Shown here: positions 42,850 through 53,399 of the stretch, one piece after another
Position numbering within the stretch: the first letter of the stretch is position 1
How the letters are laid out: every line of letters begins with the position of its first letter
Assembly: GCA_037042915.1 (NCBI GenBank)
Contig: CM073199.1
Location: 2,542,001 to 2,606,000 of the forward strand
Source of the DNA: Auricularia sp. M13
Taxonomy: Eukaryota > Basidiomycota > Agaricomycetes > Auriculariales > Auriculariaceae
Direction of reading: 5' to 3'
DNA: 64,000 nt
Translations under genes and position numbers: made by a program
The notes under the pieces: model-generated
The model's input: only the letters and a program-made list of their open reading frames with translations
Databases searched by the model: none
What the model was told of the DNA's origin: nothing

Positions 42850-45800
42850 TCAAGCCTGAGAGGAATGTCGGTAAATACACAGGCAGGCAAGAATAAACTG
42901 TACGCACTTCTGAGCGGCAGGCAACGCTACCATTTTCCACGCCACCGGAGCAGCAGTAGGCGGCAATCCCGCAACAGGCGTAGTAGGCTGCGGACCAGGC
43001 GTCGCAAGCACACCCTGCGGCTCCTCGTCCATCTCGAAGATCTCGTCGCCTCCCGGCGCGCGGTAGTCCGCAGGAACAACCGTCAGACTCGTCAGCGGCG
43101 ACACCGACGGCCGCAGACCGCCCGACTATCGGCGCCCAAGGCCGGGCTGGATAGGCGACAACTTGGGCGACGCGCCAATGCGCGATGCGCGATGCGCGAC
43201 GGAAGAGCGCACCAACGGGCCAGGGATATCTTGCTCCTCGAGCCAGTCGGCCCATTTGGCGAGCAGCGCGTCCAGCGGTTCGAACGAGCGAACCCAGGGA
43301 GCTTTGGCGCGCTGGTAGGCGCGGACCGCCACGCCCAGACGCTTCACCACGTCGTGCTCGAGGCCGTCGAGGATATGGCTCTCCAGCATCGTCTCCGTGT
43401 TGCGCGCGATGTAGCCCTGCACCGCGCGCACGAGCGGAGCAGCATAGTACGTTGATTCGTCCGTGAGGATGGCGCATGTGTTCCAGACGTTCACTTTACG
43501 CAGAATGGCAGATGAGCAAATAAGAACAAGTTTCTCTAAGAGCAGCTCGTCCTAACGTTCCACTCAAGTCAGCTCTTAGGCTCAACAGGCGCAACGAGAC
43601 GACGTACCGCAACGGACAGGACCAAGAAGTAAAAATCTATCAACTCATTGTTGGACTTGACGAAATCTGCAAAGCGAGTCCAGTCGGCATGCATCCAACC
43701 GAAAGCCACAGCCTAAGCGTACCTATATCCTGGAAGATCTCCTCGCCAACATCCGCATCAAGGTAGCGCACGATATAGCTCATCTCGCGCCACGCGAGAT
43801 GCGGCATGTTCACGCGGAGGACATCGTTCCCGCCCTTCCCGCGGCGCAGCGCCGTCCAGTCCTGGTCGTCCAGGAACGCCGCAAAGTACGGCGACCGTGC
43901 GCGCAGCACAGCCGAGTGCACGCGCACCTCGCGGTCCCTCAGCTCCAGCACGACGTCCGCGACGTCCACCAGCTCCGCCGGCGCGCGCGCCAGCGCCGTC
44001 GCGAGGCTCGGCGCGGGGCTGGGGAACACGCACGACAGCGCGCGCTCGAGCTCCTCCATGCCCAGCGCGCGCGCGAGCGCCTGCACCTCGCCGCGCAGCT
44101 GTGCGGGCCGCACGCGCAGGTGCTTGTACGCCGCCTCGGTCGCCATCGCCACGCGCGGCTCCCAGGCGAGTATGACCTCGTCCGTGTACACGTACTCGAG
44201 GAGGACGAGCGCCGCGAGCGGCTGCACGCCAGACAGCATGATCGTTGCGGTGGACGACTTGACCGAGACGTTCCCCACCGCATCGCGCGCGGGCGTGCCC
44301 GCCAGCACGTTGCGAAGCGCAGGGCACCGCGCCAGAAGCACGAGGTGCGCAGGAAGTTGCACGTTGGAGCCCTGGACTTGCACCAAGACGTCTTCGCCGT
44401 GACTAAAGTCATTCTTGTCGCGTTCCTCCTTCGAGCGGCTTCGCAGCTTGTCGAGGTAGTCGCATAAATACGCCACAATGGCCACGTCGAGGCGGACACG
44501 CGCATCAATATCGTCGTCGTCCTCATCCTCGCCGGCCGCACGCGAAGTGACGATATGCGCCTGTGGCGTATACACAATGCGCACGTTCCCGTGCCCGAGA
44601 ACAGTAGGTGGACTCCTGGGCACGAGCGTCTTGCGCGGCCGGGTCGTCGTGCCCCAGTACGGCGCGACGCTGGCGATCTGCTCGGTTAACGTCCGGCCCA
44701 CGATGTCGATGGGATCAGGACGTGCGTCCACGCGAAGCGCGCCAAAGGACCCCGTCGGGCTCGCTGCGACGGCGACGATGCGCTGCAGGTTGGCAACGCG
44801 CTGGAGCTTGGCAGGCTTGGAGAGGCCCTGCGCGGCCTTGATGCTCGGCTGGCGCATGAAGACATGGCCAGATTTGGTGCACATGATGATGGCGCCGTCC
44901 AGTCCGAGAGCGACGTCCTAGTAGAATAAGCCATTGCGCAGTGGAACGGAAAGATCTCGCATACCTTGACAGTGCTGAAACGTTTCCGCGCATCCCATGC
45001 ACGCTGAGGCTTTACGGTTACGTTAGCGCGTTCCTTCGGTCCAGCGTCGCCATCGGGTGCAGCGGGCAGGCTGAACGTAAACACCTCGCCCCAAGTAGAC
45101 AGCGCGACAAAGCTGTTCTCGCAGCTGGCGACCTTGACTACGCTGGACTTGCGCGTTCCTGCGAAGCTGGCCATGCCCGCGGGGAATCCTTGCAACGGGA
45201 ACGTGATCTTGAAGTGCGAGTCGCGTGTATAGCAAATGATCTCGGACGGACGTGCGAGGCAGGCAGACCATCGCAGCATCCTATTGGGACGGTTCGACGA
45301 GCTAGCAAGTTGATACGCGTGTTGAACGCACCGAGAGCGAGACGGACGCGACCTCTTCTTCCAGCGTCGCGACACGGCGAGGAAGAACCTGATAGTCTGA
45401 TTGGACGTTCTATCATATCCTAGATAACGATCAGGCTTGGCCTGAGGAATGCACCTTATCTGCGTACCAAGTTGCCCAGAATTCGTCCGCCAAGTGTAAA
45501 CGTGACCCTGCGAAGTCCAGCAGGCGCTGGCAGTCCGACACGCCGCCACGCCGTCAACCTTCTCTTTCCGCAAACTGCCAGTAATTTTCCTCGGGGTCTC
45601 TTGCACGTCCGCCTGCGCGCCCTCGATAATGTAGCCGAGCTGTCCATGGCGGTTCGAACCCCACGAGAACACCTCGCCGGCCGACGTGACCGCAAGCGAG
45701 TGATCCTGGCCCAGCGCAATGGCTGCTACGTTGTGCGGCAGGGCGGCCAGCGGCGTCATGGCGTATTGGATTTGCAGGCTGCCAGGCGCGGCTTGTGTGG

Positions 45801-46215
45801 GCCCGAGACGGCCGACCGACGCGATCCCACAGAGACGCAGGTTTCGTTGCGGCTCAGCTGTCAAGACGGCTAGATGACGCATTAGCTTGAGCCATGCATC
45901 GAATGAATAGAACACACCTGTGTGCAGACCAGCCATGACAATGGCGCGAGCAGGTACACTCGAAAACCTGCGCGTCACGTCTGCTTTGGCCTTCGCATCG
46001 TCGGGTGGGAGGTCCATAAGGTCCGGATAGCTGCGGTCGTCGGAATCGCCGTGACCGAGCGTGGAGTTGCTACAGACAGCACGCGGAGCGGGAGCGCCCA
46101 GCCGCGCCACGTCTGCGCTTATGTGACGCACCGGTTTGTGCCCCAGGTGTAGACGTCGCCGGGCAGGTCGCGCTCGGGACTGGTGCATGGCCACTGCGCG
46201 GGCGGACTACAGACA
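42850..46215 (-). CDS. RCC1-repeat and BTB-domain protein, IBTK/Btb3-like, N-terminus unclear
   Basis: A multi-exon gene is read on the minus strand. RCC1-type repeats come first (GDVYTWGTNR at about 46150, then GEVFSWGSNRHGQLGY, GHVYTWRTNSGQLG and a CENSFVALSTWGEVFTF block). A linker with acidic EDEDDDDIDARVRLD follows. Then come two BTB/POZ domains (HGEDVLVQVQGSNVQLPAHLVLLARC at about 44370, and VVLELRDREVRVHSAVLRARS at about 43930). An IBTK-style tail (ETMLESHILDGLEHDVVKR, about 43390) completes it. A short intron separates the first RCC1 motif from NSTLGHGDSDDR. IBTK/Btb3 proteins act with Cul3 as substrate adaptors, and the double BTB plus RCC1 layout is characteristic. I cannot find the ankyrin repeats normally present at the N-terminus; the Crypton gene ends only about 460 bases upstream. 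A (GGAA) run at 46268-46291 lies in the missing part. Confidence 0.78.
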
Positions 46216-46678
46216 AGACCACCGGTCATGCACGGCGTCGTTGAGGGAGTCGCGCAGGATCGTCAGGTGGAAGGAAGGAAGGAAGGAAGGTCTATTCCGA
46301 GAGTTATCCCGACATATGGCAAATGCTGTCATCGCTCCCAAGTTGGAGGGCCCGGCCCTACGGAGCGTGGAAAGCGTACGATGAGCCGAGTTGAACGGGA
46401 GCGAGGACCGGAGCGGTGCTGTGGGTATGCAAACGAAGGCTTTACCAGGTGCCAGGGTGCGTTGGGCACTGGATGCTGCTGGGGGCGGCGGGGCAGCAGC
46501 CGACGGCGTCGCACGAGGGCGCCAGCTACTGCGGAACGGAGGAAAAAGCGAAGACCCAGTATGGGCCTTTTTTGTGGCGGGTGCGGTCACCGGCGGGGAC
46601 GTCAAGGCGTCGCCGGTAGACTGCTTTGCAGGCGAATCCTGCGGGCGGGGGCAGCGCACACCCACGGCATGGAAAACA

Positions 46679-48662
46679 CTAGGCATGGAGCTTTCCTTTG
46701 TTGATCGAGGACCGATTCCGAGACACGATTTCTCGACGGCCTTTGAGCACGATGTTGACCGCTGATACCAGCTCGCCCCAGTTCAAAGAAGCGGGATATT
46801 GCTCATGAAATTTGGCAAGCGAGCCTAGCCGCAAGTATTCCTTGTAGATCCTCATTACTTTGAGGTACTGTCGTGGCCATCGACCGATATCCTGTCGTGT
46901 CCATAATCTGAGAGGTTTCATGCAGTTGAGCTCGACTCGCTTCTCCTCATAGCACAAGATGATCTCTTCGATCGTTCGGATTTTCGGAAATGGCAACGGG
47001 GGATAAGGAGGCGGCCTGAGAACAATAAGCTATGGAAAATGGAGAGATGAGAGAAGTGTACGTTTGAAGAGCGGGTTGCGTTGAAGCTTCGCCTAGCGAA
47101 TGAGTCGGGGAAACCGTATTAGCTGATGGCTGAGACGCAAAGCCATCAATGCGCTTCCTAGAGAGACCCGTTATTCATATTAGACCAAGAATATGACGGA
47201 TGACGAACATTTCCACTGCAGGTATGCTGTGATCAACAGGCAACGGTCCAGATTGCCCTCCAGGCAACGTCCTACGCTCAATGAGTCGAATTTCTGGTTT
47301 CCGCACATCCTGAAGTAATGCATCCCCTTGCCATTCCTCCAATGCAACTTGGAGGTCAAGCAAATATTTCTCAATCGTATGGCCCTTGCATGGTTTGAGC
47401 AAAATATTGAGAAATCTTAATTAAAACCTTACCTTCTCATCCCAACCACCCCACCATTTGCAGCGGTGAAATGACCATAAGGTAGGTGCAAAGAAAAATC
47501 GGTATTGAGCACCACCTCGGCGAAATCCCTGAAGACCCCACTTCTCGTCACGCATGAGCCCGCAGTCCATGCAGACGTTCTTGAATAACTTCAAAGCTGA
47601 CTGGTAGTTGAACTTTGTTCCGTGGTTAAGGCCGGACCCAGCGAAGTTAGGAAATAATGGATCGTTAGGGGCCATGGGGAGGCCGAGAGACTGCATGAGG
47701 GCTATCCAGTTGTTCAGGGGCACGAAGGCGTCGATATGCTCTACGGGATCACGTGGTACAAGCAAGATTTGCCCTACAGATGAATTGAGCTGTAGGCCAT
47801 GAATGACTTTCCTGTATAACGTACGCTCCGTTGCAGTTTTCGTCCGGAGAAGAGAGATTTGGTGGTAGAGAATGCCGTCCGTCGCTATGATATTCAAGCT
47901 GACATTACCGATGGTGAGGTCGAGCAACTCTTGGGGACTGCACAATCTGTCAATATATGCACTTTGGAGATTTCATATCACAAACCGCGTCCAAAGAGCG
48001 AATGCCAAGGTCATGAAGACTTGCAAGAATAATTTCGACGTCATAGACATGCTTAGGTCCCCGTTGATGTGCTTCTTCAGCACTGCAAGCTCGTGTTCGG
48101 TAACGGCGTGAGAGTGCTTGGGAAGCGTTGACTTCATTTGGTTGCCGAGAGCAGTATAGTATCTTCTGAAGTCTGGCTCAAACACCGGATTGCCCTTCCA
48201 CTGGCCAGAGGAGTGATCGAAATTCCAATATTCACCGTAACAGCCAAGCTGCCTGCAGTGTCGAAGTGACATTCAGTCGGAATTGATACAGATATCAACT
48301 AGCAGCAAAAGACCTTTCGAAATAATCTTTAAATGCCGCGCGGATAGACTGAGCCACGGAACGGCCACATTTTCCTTCAGAGCATTTTGAGGTCAAGAAT
48401 CTTCGAAGAGCCACCGGCGTCATCTCCGAGATACTATCGAAGGCGTCAATACAGTTTTCGCCGGCTTCACCTATGTGAAAATAAATGATTAGGACGAATA
48501 ACTGATGATGTCTGTGATATGAAGCTGACCAGACGCCAAGAATCGCTTGCCAGCGGCAACATAGGTATTGTACATTCTTATCGTGTTTTCACTTTTGTAG
48601 TGAGCTTCCGTAACCTTCGTCGAGCTCGCGTCTAGGGGATGAACTTCTTCTGCAGCGGCCAT
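46679..48662 (-). CDS. Crypton-type tyrosine recombinase with C-terminal DNA-binding domain, apparently intact
   Basis: On the minus strand ATG 48662 opens MAAAEEVHPLD, followed by about seven exons with short introns. The catalytic pattern of tyrosine recombinases is readable: Arg in FALWTR ... ELLDLTIGNV (near 47980-47930), the second Arg box GFRRGGAQYRFFFAP (near 47520), the Trp-rich CKWWGGWDEK (near 47450), and the nucleophile Tyr in HTIEKYLLDLQ (near 47380). The last exon (46996-46679) holds a separate helical domain (YEEKRVELNCMKPLRLW ... LNWGELVSAVN) of the kind attached to fungal Cryptons as a GCR1_C-like DNA-binding domain. Cryptons move as circles by site-specific recombination without terminal inverted repeats. 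No stop or frameshift is needed inside exons, so the gene looks functional. The exact family of the C-terminal domain is my inference. Confidence 0.72.
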
Positions 48663-48881
48663 GTTGAGGTGTGATCTATAATACAGAGCATCAGGGCGTC
48701 GATGTCATGCACTGAAAGCCTGCGCAACAGATGATGGCCTTCGGAAAGACGGACATACCGCCAAGCGAGAGAAACAGATTGCGCAATAGATACTTGATGC
48801 AGCAGCGGACAGCACTGCGGGTGGGCGTGGGAGACTCGGATGCGGAAGTTGCCGGCTCCAGTTTGTGCACACATCTCCGAA

Positions 48882-48903
48882 TCTACCTACCTACCTACCT
48901 ACC
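48882..48903 (+). repeat. (CTAC)n microsatellite
   Basis: About five perfect CTAC units. The following 48904-49490 is C-rich and has a 31-codon ORF from about 49130 (MPPPPSTFASPRRSSS), but nothing else I can support. Confidence 0.8.
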
Positions 48904-49491
48904 ATCGGATGACCACGTTCCTACCGACCGACCGCAGAGCCGTTGCGTGGCATCCGGCGTGGTTGCGGCATTCAAATATTTAACGCCATAGAAACCGCTG
49001 TGCGTAATCGGCGATTTTGACGCACTCGTTGCGCATTCATTTCAGACGCCCAGTCTTGCCAGCTACACCATTACCCACACCGCATCTTCCTACTCCCTCT
49101 CCGCGCCCTGCTCCCCGCCCCGCGAGCGCATGCCCCCGCCGCCGTCGACGTTCGCGTCGCCGCGTCGCTCGTCATCCACCGCAGTGCCGCGCGCCCGCCG
49201 CCTCTCGCTGCTCGCCGCTGCATAGGACACCGCACCCTGCCTACCATGCCCGCCCCGCTCGCAGCTGCCGCGCCAGCTGCTGCCCTCTGCACGCAGTGCT
49301 CGTTCCCTGCGTCGCGGCACCGTCACCCAGTGATGCTCCAAGTCTTGCTCGCACCTGCCCGTCTACGCGTGACCCGAGACCAGGATCGAGGACGACTTCG
49401 CCGCTTTGCACGCCGCTCCGAAAGTCGCATTGCCCGTCAAGCCCAGTCCCGATTGACTGAGTCGAAATGTGACATCTCGCGACGTCTTGAG

Positions 49492-50230
49492 CTAGTCGCG
49501 GTACCTACTCGCCAGGCTCTTGAATTTCTCGATGACCAACTTCTTGATACCATCGCGCTTCACGATATGGATTTTGCGGGCGGCCGCCGCATGTAGTGCT
49601 CCACCGTGCCCCAATATGTAGGTGGTCAGCTCGTCCACCGCTGCAACGTTGACAGGGACGTAGTGAGGCTGGTACCACTCAAATCGTAGAGGCGCGTCTT
49701 CTTGTTGGTCACCATCGCCATTTGGAGTAGCGGATGGAGGGCTATACGCAGGCAAGAGACTGGGGTGAAGCTTGGGAATGTCGATTTTGTGTGTGAGCGA
49801 ACCCGAGTCTGACGGCGCGCTATCAACTGACGGTCAGTAGCACCTCTTTCTGAAATGCCAAACGGACCTTGAGGTGCGAGTCACGCATTGCATCCTTGAC
49901 TTGGCGTTCAACCTCTTCCAGCTTGTCATAGAGCGAAGGTTCGCTGTCGTCCGAGCTGGTCGAGTGACCGCGCTCAGCACGTCGCGTTGCGGATTCCAGC
50001 AGCCCCTCAATATGGGCGTACTGCTCGTCAAGCTCCAACTCGAGTCCACAGCTGTAATCCTGGAGCTCTTCAATGACTGCGCGCGTCTCGACCTGCTGCT
50101 CCTCCAGCTGCTGAATACGCTGAGCTGACAGCTTTTCAGCTGCGCGAAGCGTCTCGACATGTGTTTGAAGAGTCATCACGGAGTCCTTGAGCGCGGCCAC
50201 CGACGTAGCTGAGGGGTTGCGGGTGTTCAT
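49492..50230 (-). CDS. Coiled-coil hypothetical protein, two exons
   Basis: ATG 50230 (MNTRNPSATSVAALKDSV) opens a minus-strand exon of about 130 residues. Residues about 15-75 and 100-130 show heptad-like Leu/Gln/Glu patterns (LRAAEKLSAQRIQQLEEQQ), so a coiled coil is likely. A second open stretch, 49755-49492, encodes a globular-looking end (LRFEWYQPHYVPVNVAAVDEL ... KKLVIEKFKSLASRYRD). An intron of about 70 bases lies between them; its exact borders are unresolved. A Ser/Asp acidic patch (STSSDDSEPS) lies near residue 95. No family is recognised. Helical oligomerisation is inferred from the heptads. Confidence 0.58.
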
Positions 50231-50523
50231 GGCGAGTATAGGCAAGCTGCTGGTGGTGGTGAAGGCGAGAGCGCAGGTTTCGACCGTTTGACGTAGCTGC
50301 GACAGTAATTGGATCTGCAAATGTTTCGACGTGTGGCTCAATACAATTTGCATGTCCTCTATTTGAGCCTCTTGAACGAGCCGTGACTTTGCCTAACTAA
50401 TAAGCAGCAAGCATCTCCAAAGTAACCGCGAAAGCAACCAGCTGCAGGCTGGCAGACTGATCCCGAATCGGCCATATGTGGGCTATATTTACGGTGTAAT
50501 GCGGAACCTCTGACGTTGATATC

Positions 50524-51275
50524 GCTGGCCATATGCGAGTGGTATTGACCGCGAATTCGACCCATATTCGGACGAATTCCGGCGCGCAGCAGGTGCTGCT
50601 GATTTTGGTGAACAACAACTCGCTGTCGCGGAGAACTGTCTCGACACGGTCCCACAGGCAATACGACTCATCGTCGAGGACGGCGTCGCACACTGGGATG
50701 AGGTCGCGTTGCAGGCTTACTGTTTCATGCACTACGTTTTCGGTGCTAGGGCAGAATCGGCCATTCGTGCACTCAACAACGGCCCGTTCGCGAGCTCCGA
50801 GAGGGCCCGTGTCTTCGATGCGGCAGATTATCACCCCGAGCGTGAAATCTCGCCCGCAGCCGTCTACGATCACATGGTCAGGATGTGTGGTCTGTCGGAC
50901 GATGACATGCAGATATTCTTTGACCTTGCTCGTGACTGGGTATCACCGGAGGCCATAGGAAGGAATCTCACAGAGCGGCAACGATGGAGGGCGATCCTAC
51001 TACACAGCAACCCCGAACCGTCCCTCATTCCTACTAAACTTGCACGCGGTGCCAACGACCCGCCATTGGACGACGTGGATGCAGTATGGGCCGCAAAGCG
51101 CTACATGGTTCCTCGCCCGCCATATGGCAACGCACCCTCGCGCTCTTCAGGATCTGCACCGTCTCGATCGCATTCGACCCAGCCCTCGATTTCGCCGTCG
51201 CCGTCGCGCGCTCACTCTCGCGCCCCGTCAACGACTCGCGAGGATTCAAGGTCGCAATATTCTGGACGGTTCTAA
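50524..51275 (+). CDS. Hypothetical protein, start not found
   Basis: The plus-strand frame is open from about 50524 and reads well from FDPYSDEFRRAAGAAD through VEDGVAHWDEVALQAYCFMH, SERARVFDAADYHPERE and GLSDDDMQIFFDLARDWV. It ends in a Ser/Pro/Arg-rich tail (SRSHSTQPSISPSPSRAHS) at 51275. The first internal Met is at 50709, but good coding sequence precedes it, so an upstream exon or a lost start is likely. The body is predicted helical and the tail disordered and basic. It does not resemble a transposase I know. It may be a host gene or the Gag-like part of an old element. Confidence 0.48.
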
Positions 51276-51634
51276 TGCCCCTTCCTCCTATTATCTTATT
51301 TATTGTTGACTTCTACTATGTATTTCAAGGGGGCGAGGGTGCAAGGATGGTGATGAGTCGTCCGCGGGCCATGGCTCCGCGGACCCGTGATCCACTATTT
51401 AACCTAGTACGGTGTCTCCCGTTGATGTAACCTTGTCTTTCTTTCACTCGATACGTACACACCGATATATACACCGGGTACAGTGTACACTCACGTGAGA
51501 GCCGGGCACTGAGAGCCGGGCACTATCTAGCGCCCTTACAGCATGCCCGACCGTTCGGCTCAGTTCAGTCGCGGGTGTTATTGAAAACAGAGTTCAGACC
51601 GGCCCGCCTGTTCGCTCCTTGACCTCCAACCGCC
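51276..51634. other. Non-coding stretch upstream of a two-exon gene
   Basis: No gene was found. It contains GAGAGCCGGGCACT twice in tandem near 51500 and a run of short TACAC/GTACA units near 51450-51490. It presumably carries the promoter of the next gene. Confidence 0.5.
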
Positions 51635-52700
51635 ATGATACCTGCTCGAGACGCAATTGCCCACATCACGCGCGAGAACGTCGCGACCGCCGTGCAGGAG
51701 GGCTCCAAGTCGGAGCTGAACCTCTTCCTGGACGACATCTCCTCCACGACCAAGTTTGCCTGGCGAAGCATCCTCAGCGGCTTTCGAGTCCTAGTCGAGA
51801 TCTTACCGGACGACAAGATTGCTGCTCATCACCTGTGTGCTGTCGGCATCGTCACAGCCGTCGACGCCGCCATGGACGAAGCAGAGGCGCGAAAGATGCT
51901 CGTCAAGTTCTCCGTCGCACTCGTCCCGCCCGAGGGGCTCGCTGCCGTCGATAGCAAGCTGCAGGCGCAGGAGCCTCGCATGCTCAACGTCATCCGCAGC
52001 GGAGCTAGCAAGGCGAGCAACCGCGACGAGTGCCACGAACACGGGCTCTTCCCCGAAAGCGACGCGTCACCGCTGGATGGCAAGCGTCTCAGCAGGAGGG
52101 AGAAGCTCTGCATGGAAGACGGGGTGCTGACGGTCACCCACAAGTTCTACCGCGTGCGCCTCACGTGCGCCCTCAGCGGCTGGTCTGACCTTTACGTTGC
52201 AGGCGCAGGGCTACCTCCCGGCGTTCAAGGTCGACAAGTATTGCGGTGATACGGACCTCAGCGCTTTGTTTGTCGCCTCTGACGCAATTCTAGACGACTT
52301 CAAGCTGGCCAAGGACGATTTTAACAAGCGCTACGGACCCAGCGCAGCGTTCAAGCAGGAGCACATCAAAAGCAAGCCCTTCTCGCCTCTCGGCCTCTTC
52401 GACCGCAACGGCGAGCTCGTGCCTCCCAATATCGAAAGCATCAGGGCCGCTTGCCTCAACAAGGTCGTCAAGTGCACCTTCGTGTTGGAGGCCTGGCATT
52501 TCAACGAAGTCGACCGCAAGCAGGATCTCATGTCGGCCGCGCTGGTCGAGATGGCCGTCCTCGGCCCAATTCCACCGCTTGTAAAACGGGAGACCACGCC
52601 GGAGCCCGAGGAGGACGAGATCGGTCCTGTGACGCCAACGAGCCGAAAGCGCTTCTCCACGCGCGTCATGGACTCGCCCTCGAGGAAGATGCGACTCTAA
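51635..52700 (+). CDS. Two-exon hypothetical protein of 338 residues
   Basis: ATG 51635 opens MIPARDAIAHITRENVATAV. Exon 1 ends at 52153, a 49-bp intron (GTGCGC ... TTGCAG) follows, and exon 2 runs 52203-52700. Phases agree and the junction reads HKFYR/AQGYLPAFKV. The first half is rich in helical segments (FLDDISSTTKFAWRSILSGF), with a DAAMDEAEARKMLVKF block. The second half holds a conserved-looking KVDKYCGDTDLSALFV block. A basic, Ser/Pro-rich tail (RKRFSTRVMDSPSRKMRL) may direct it to the nucleus. There is no membrane helix, signal peptide or known catalytic motif. No family is recognised. The clean splice and absence of repeats argue for a real host gene. Confidence 0.62.
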
Positions 52701-52879
52701 TGATGTACAAAGCTGCTAGAACGCGCGTCACCCCATCGTCATGCCCCCATGCGAGCCCGTTTGTTGTTTTGTCCACCGCAGCAAAAATGCTAAGCTTGTT
52801 TTCCTTTGATCGCTCCGGCATCTCCGAGCAGTTTATACGCAGCGTCGCTAAGCAACGCGGGAGGAAGGCCTTGCCCATC

Positions 52880-53399
52880 GTGTCCCGCTCTAGGCTAGCA
52901 GCAAGAGCTTCCTTTACAAGCAGTCAAACAAGAAGAAGGGCCTAGGATTTGGCCAGAATGCCGCAGTCTTCAAGCAGGTGCCCAACCACCTTCTCGCGTT
53001 CCTCCTGACTGCTGTACGTTGTTTCACTCATGGGAATATGCTGACTGAGTAATTGTAGATTGAATGCGCTCTCAGGCATTGGCTTACAGGCGCTTACAAA
53101 GAAGAGAAGTTTGACGGAAACTTCTACGACGACGTCTACGACGTCCACCTCAATTCTATCGAATATATGGAGAACGAAGCTGCGGATTACATGCACAAGC
53201 TCAAGCAGGACATTTGGAATGCCTCGTGGTGAGTGCAAGCACCACTTCTGCGGCTGCATGATTTTGACCCCAAGAGCAGTGAGCTCGCAGGCCTGCAGCC
53301 TTCCATTGTCGTTCACGACGATGACGGCGACGTGGTCGGGTACATTGCAAAGGATGATGTTAACAAACTTACCCGCCGTCGCGAGAAGAACCGCAGCTG
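52880..53399 (+). CDS. DUF6532-like fragment
   Basis: The plus strand reads KQSNKKKGLGFGQNAAVFKQ, then VPNHLLAFLLTA, an intron of about 50 bases ending TTGTAG near 53059, and IECALRHWLTGAYKEEKFDG ... YDVHLNSIEYM. A last piece, LHDFDPKSSELAGLQPSIVV, ends at 53399. The core IECAL..W.TG......F....Y..VY..H resembles the C-terminal part of DUF6532, a domain common in agaricomycete genomes with no known function. The N-terminal part of that domain is not readable upstream, and the last join is uncertain. It is probably a truncated or degenerate copy. The assignment is from memory of the motif. Confidence 0.5.

Noticed and set aside
43799-44467. Plus-strand ORFs across the BTB region
   Set aside because: They are shadows of the minus-strand RCC1/BTB gene, which has recognisable domains.
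46391-46765. Plus-strand ORF between the BTB gene and the Crypton
   Set aside because: Gly/Ala/Arg-rich, no domain, and it overlaps the end of the Crypton gene on the other strand.
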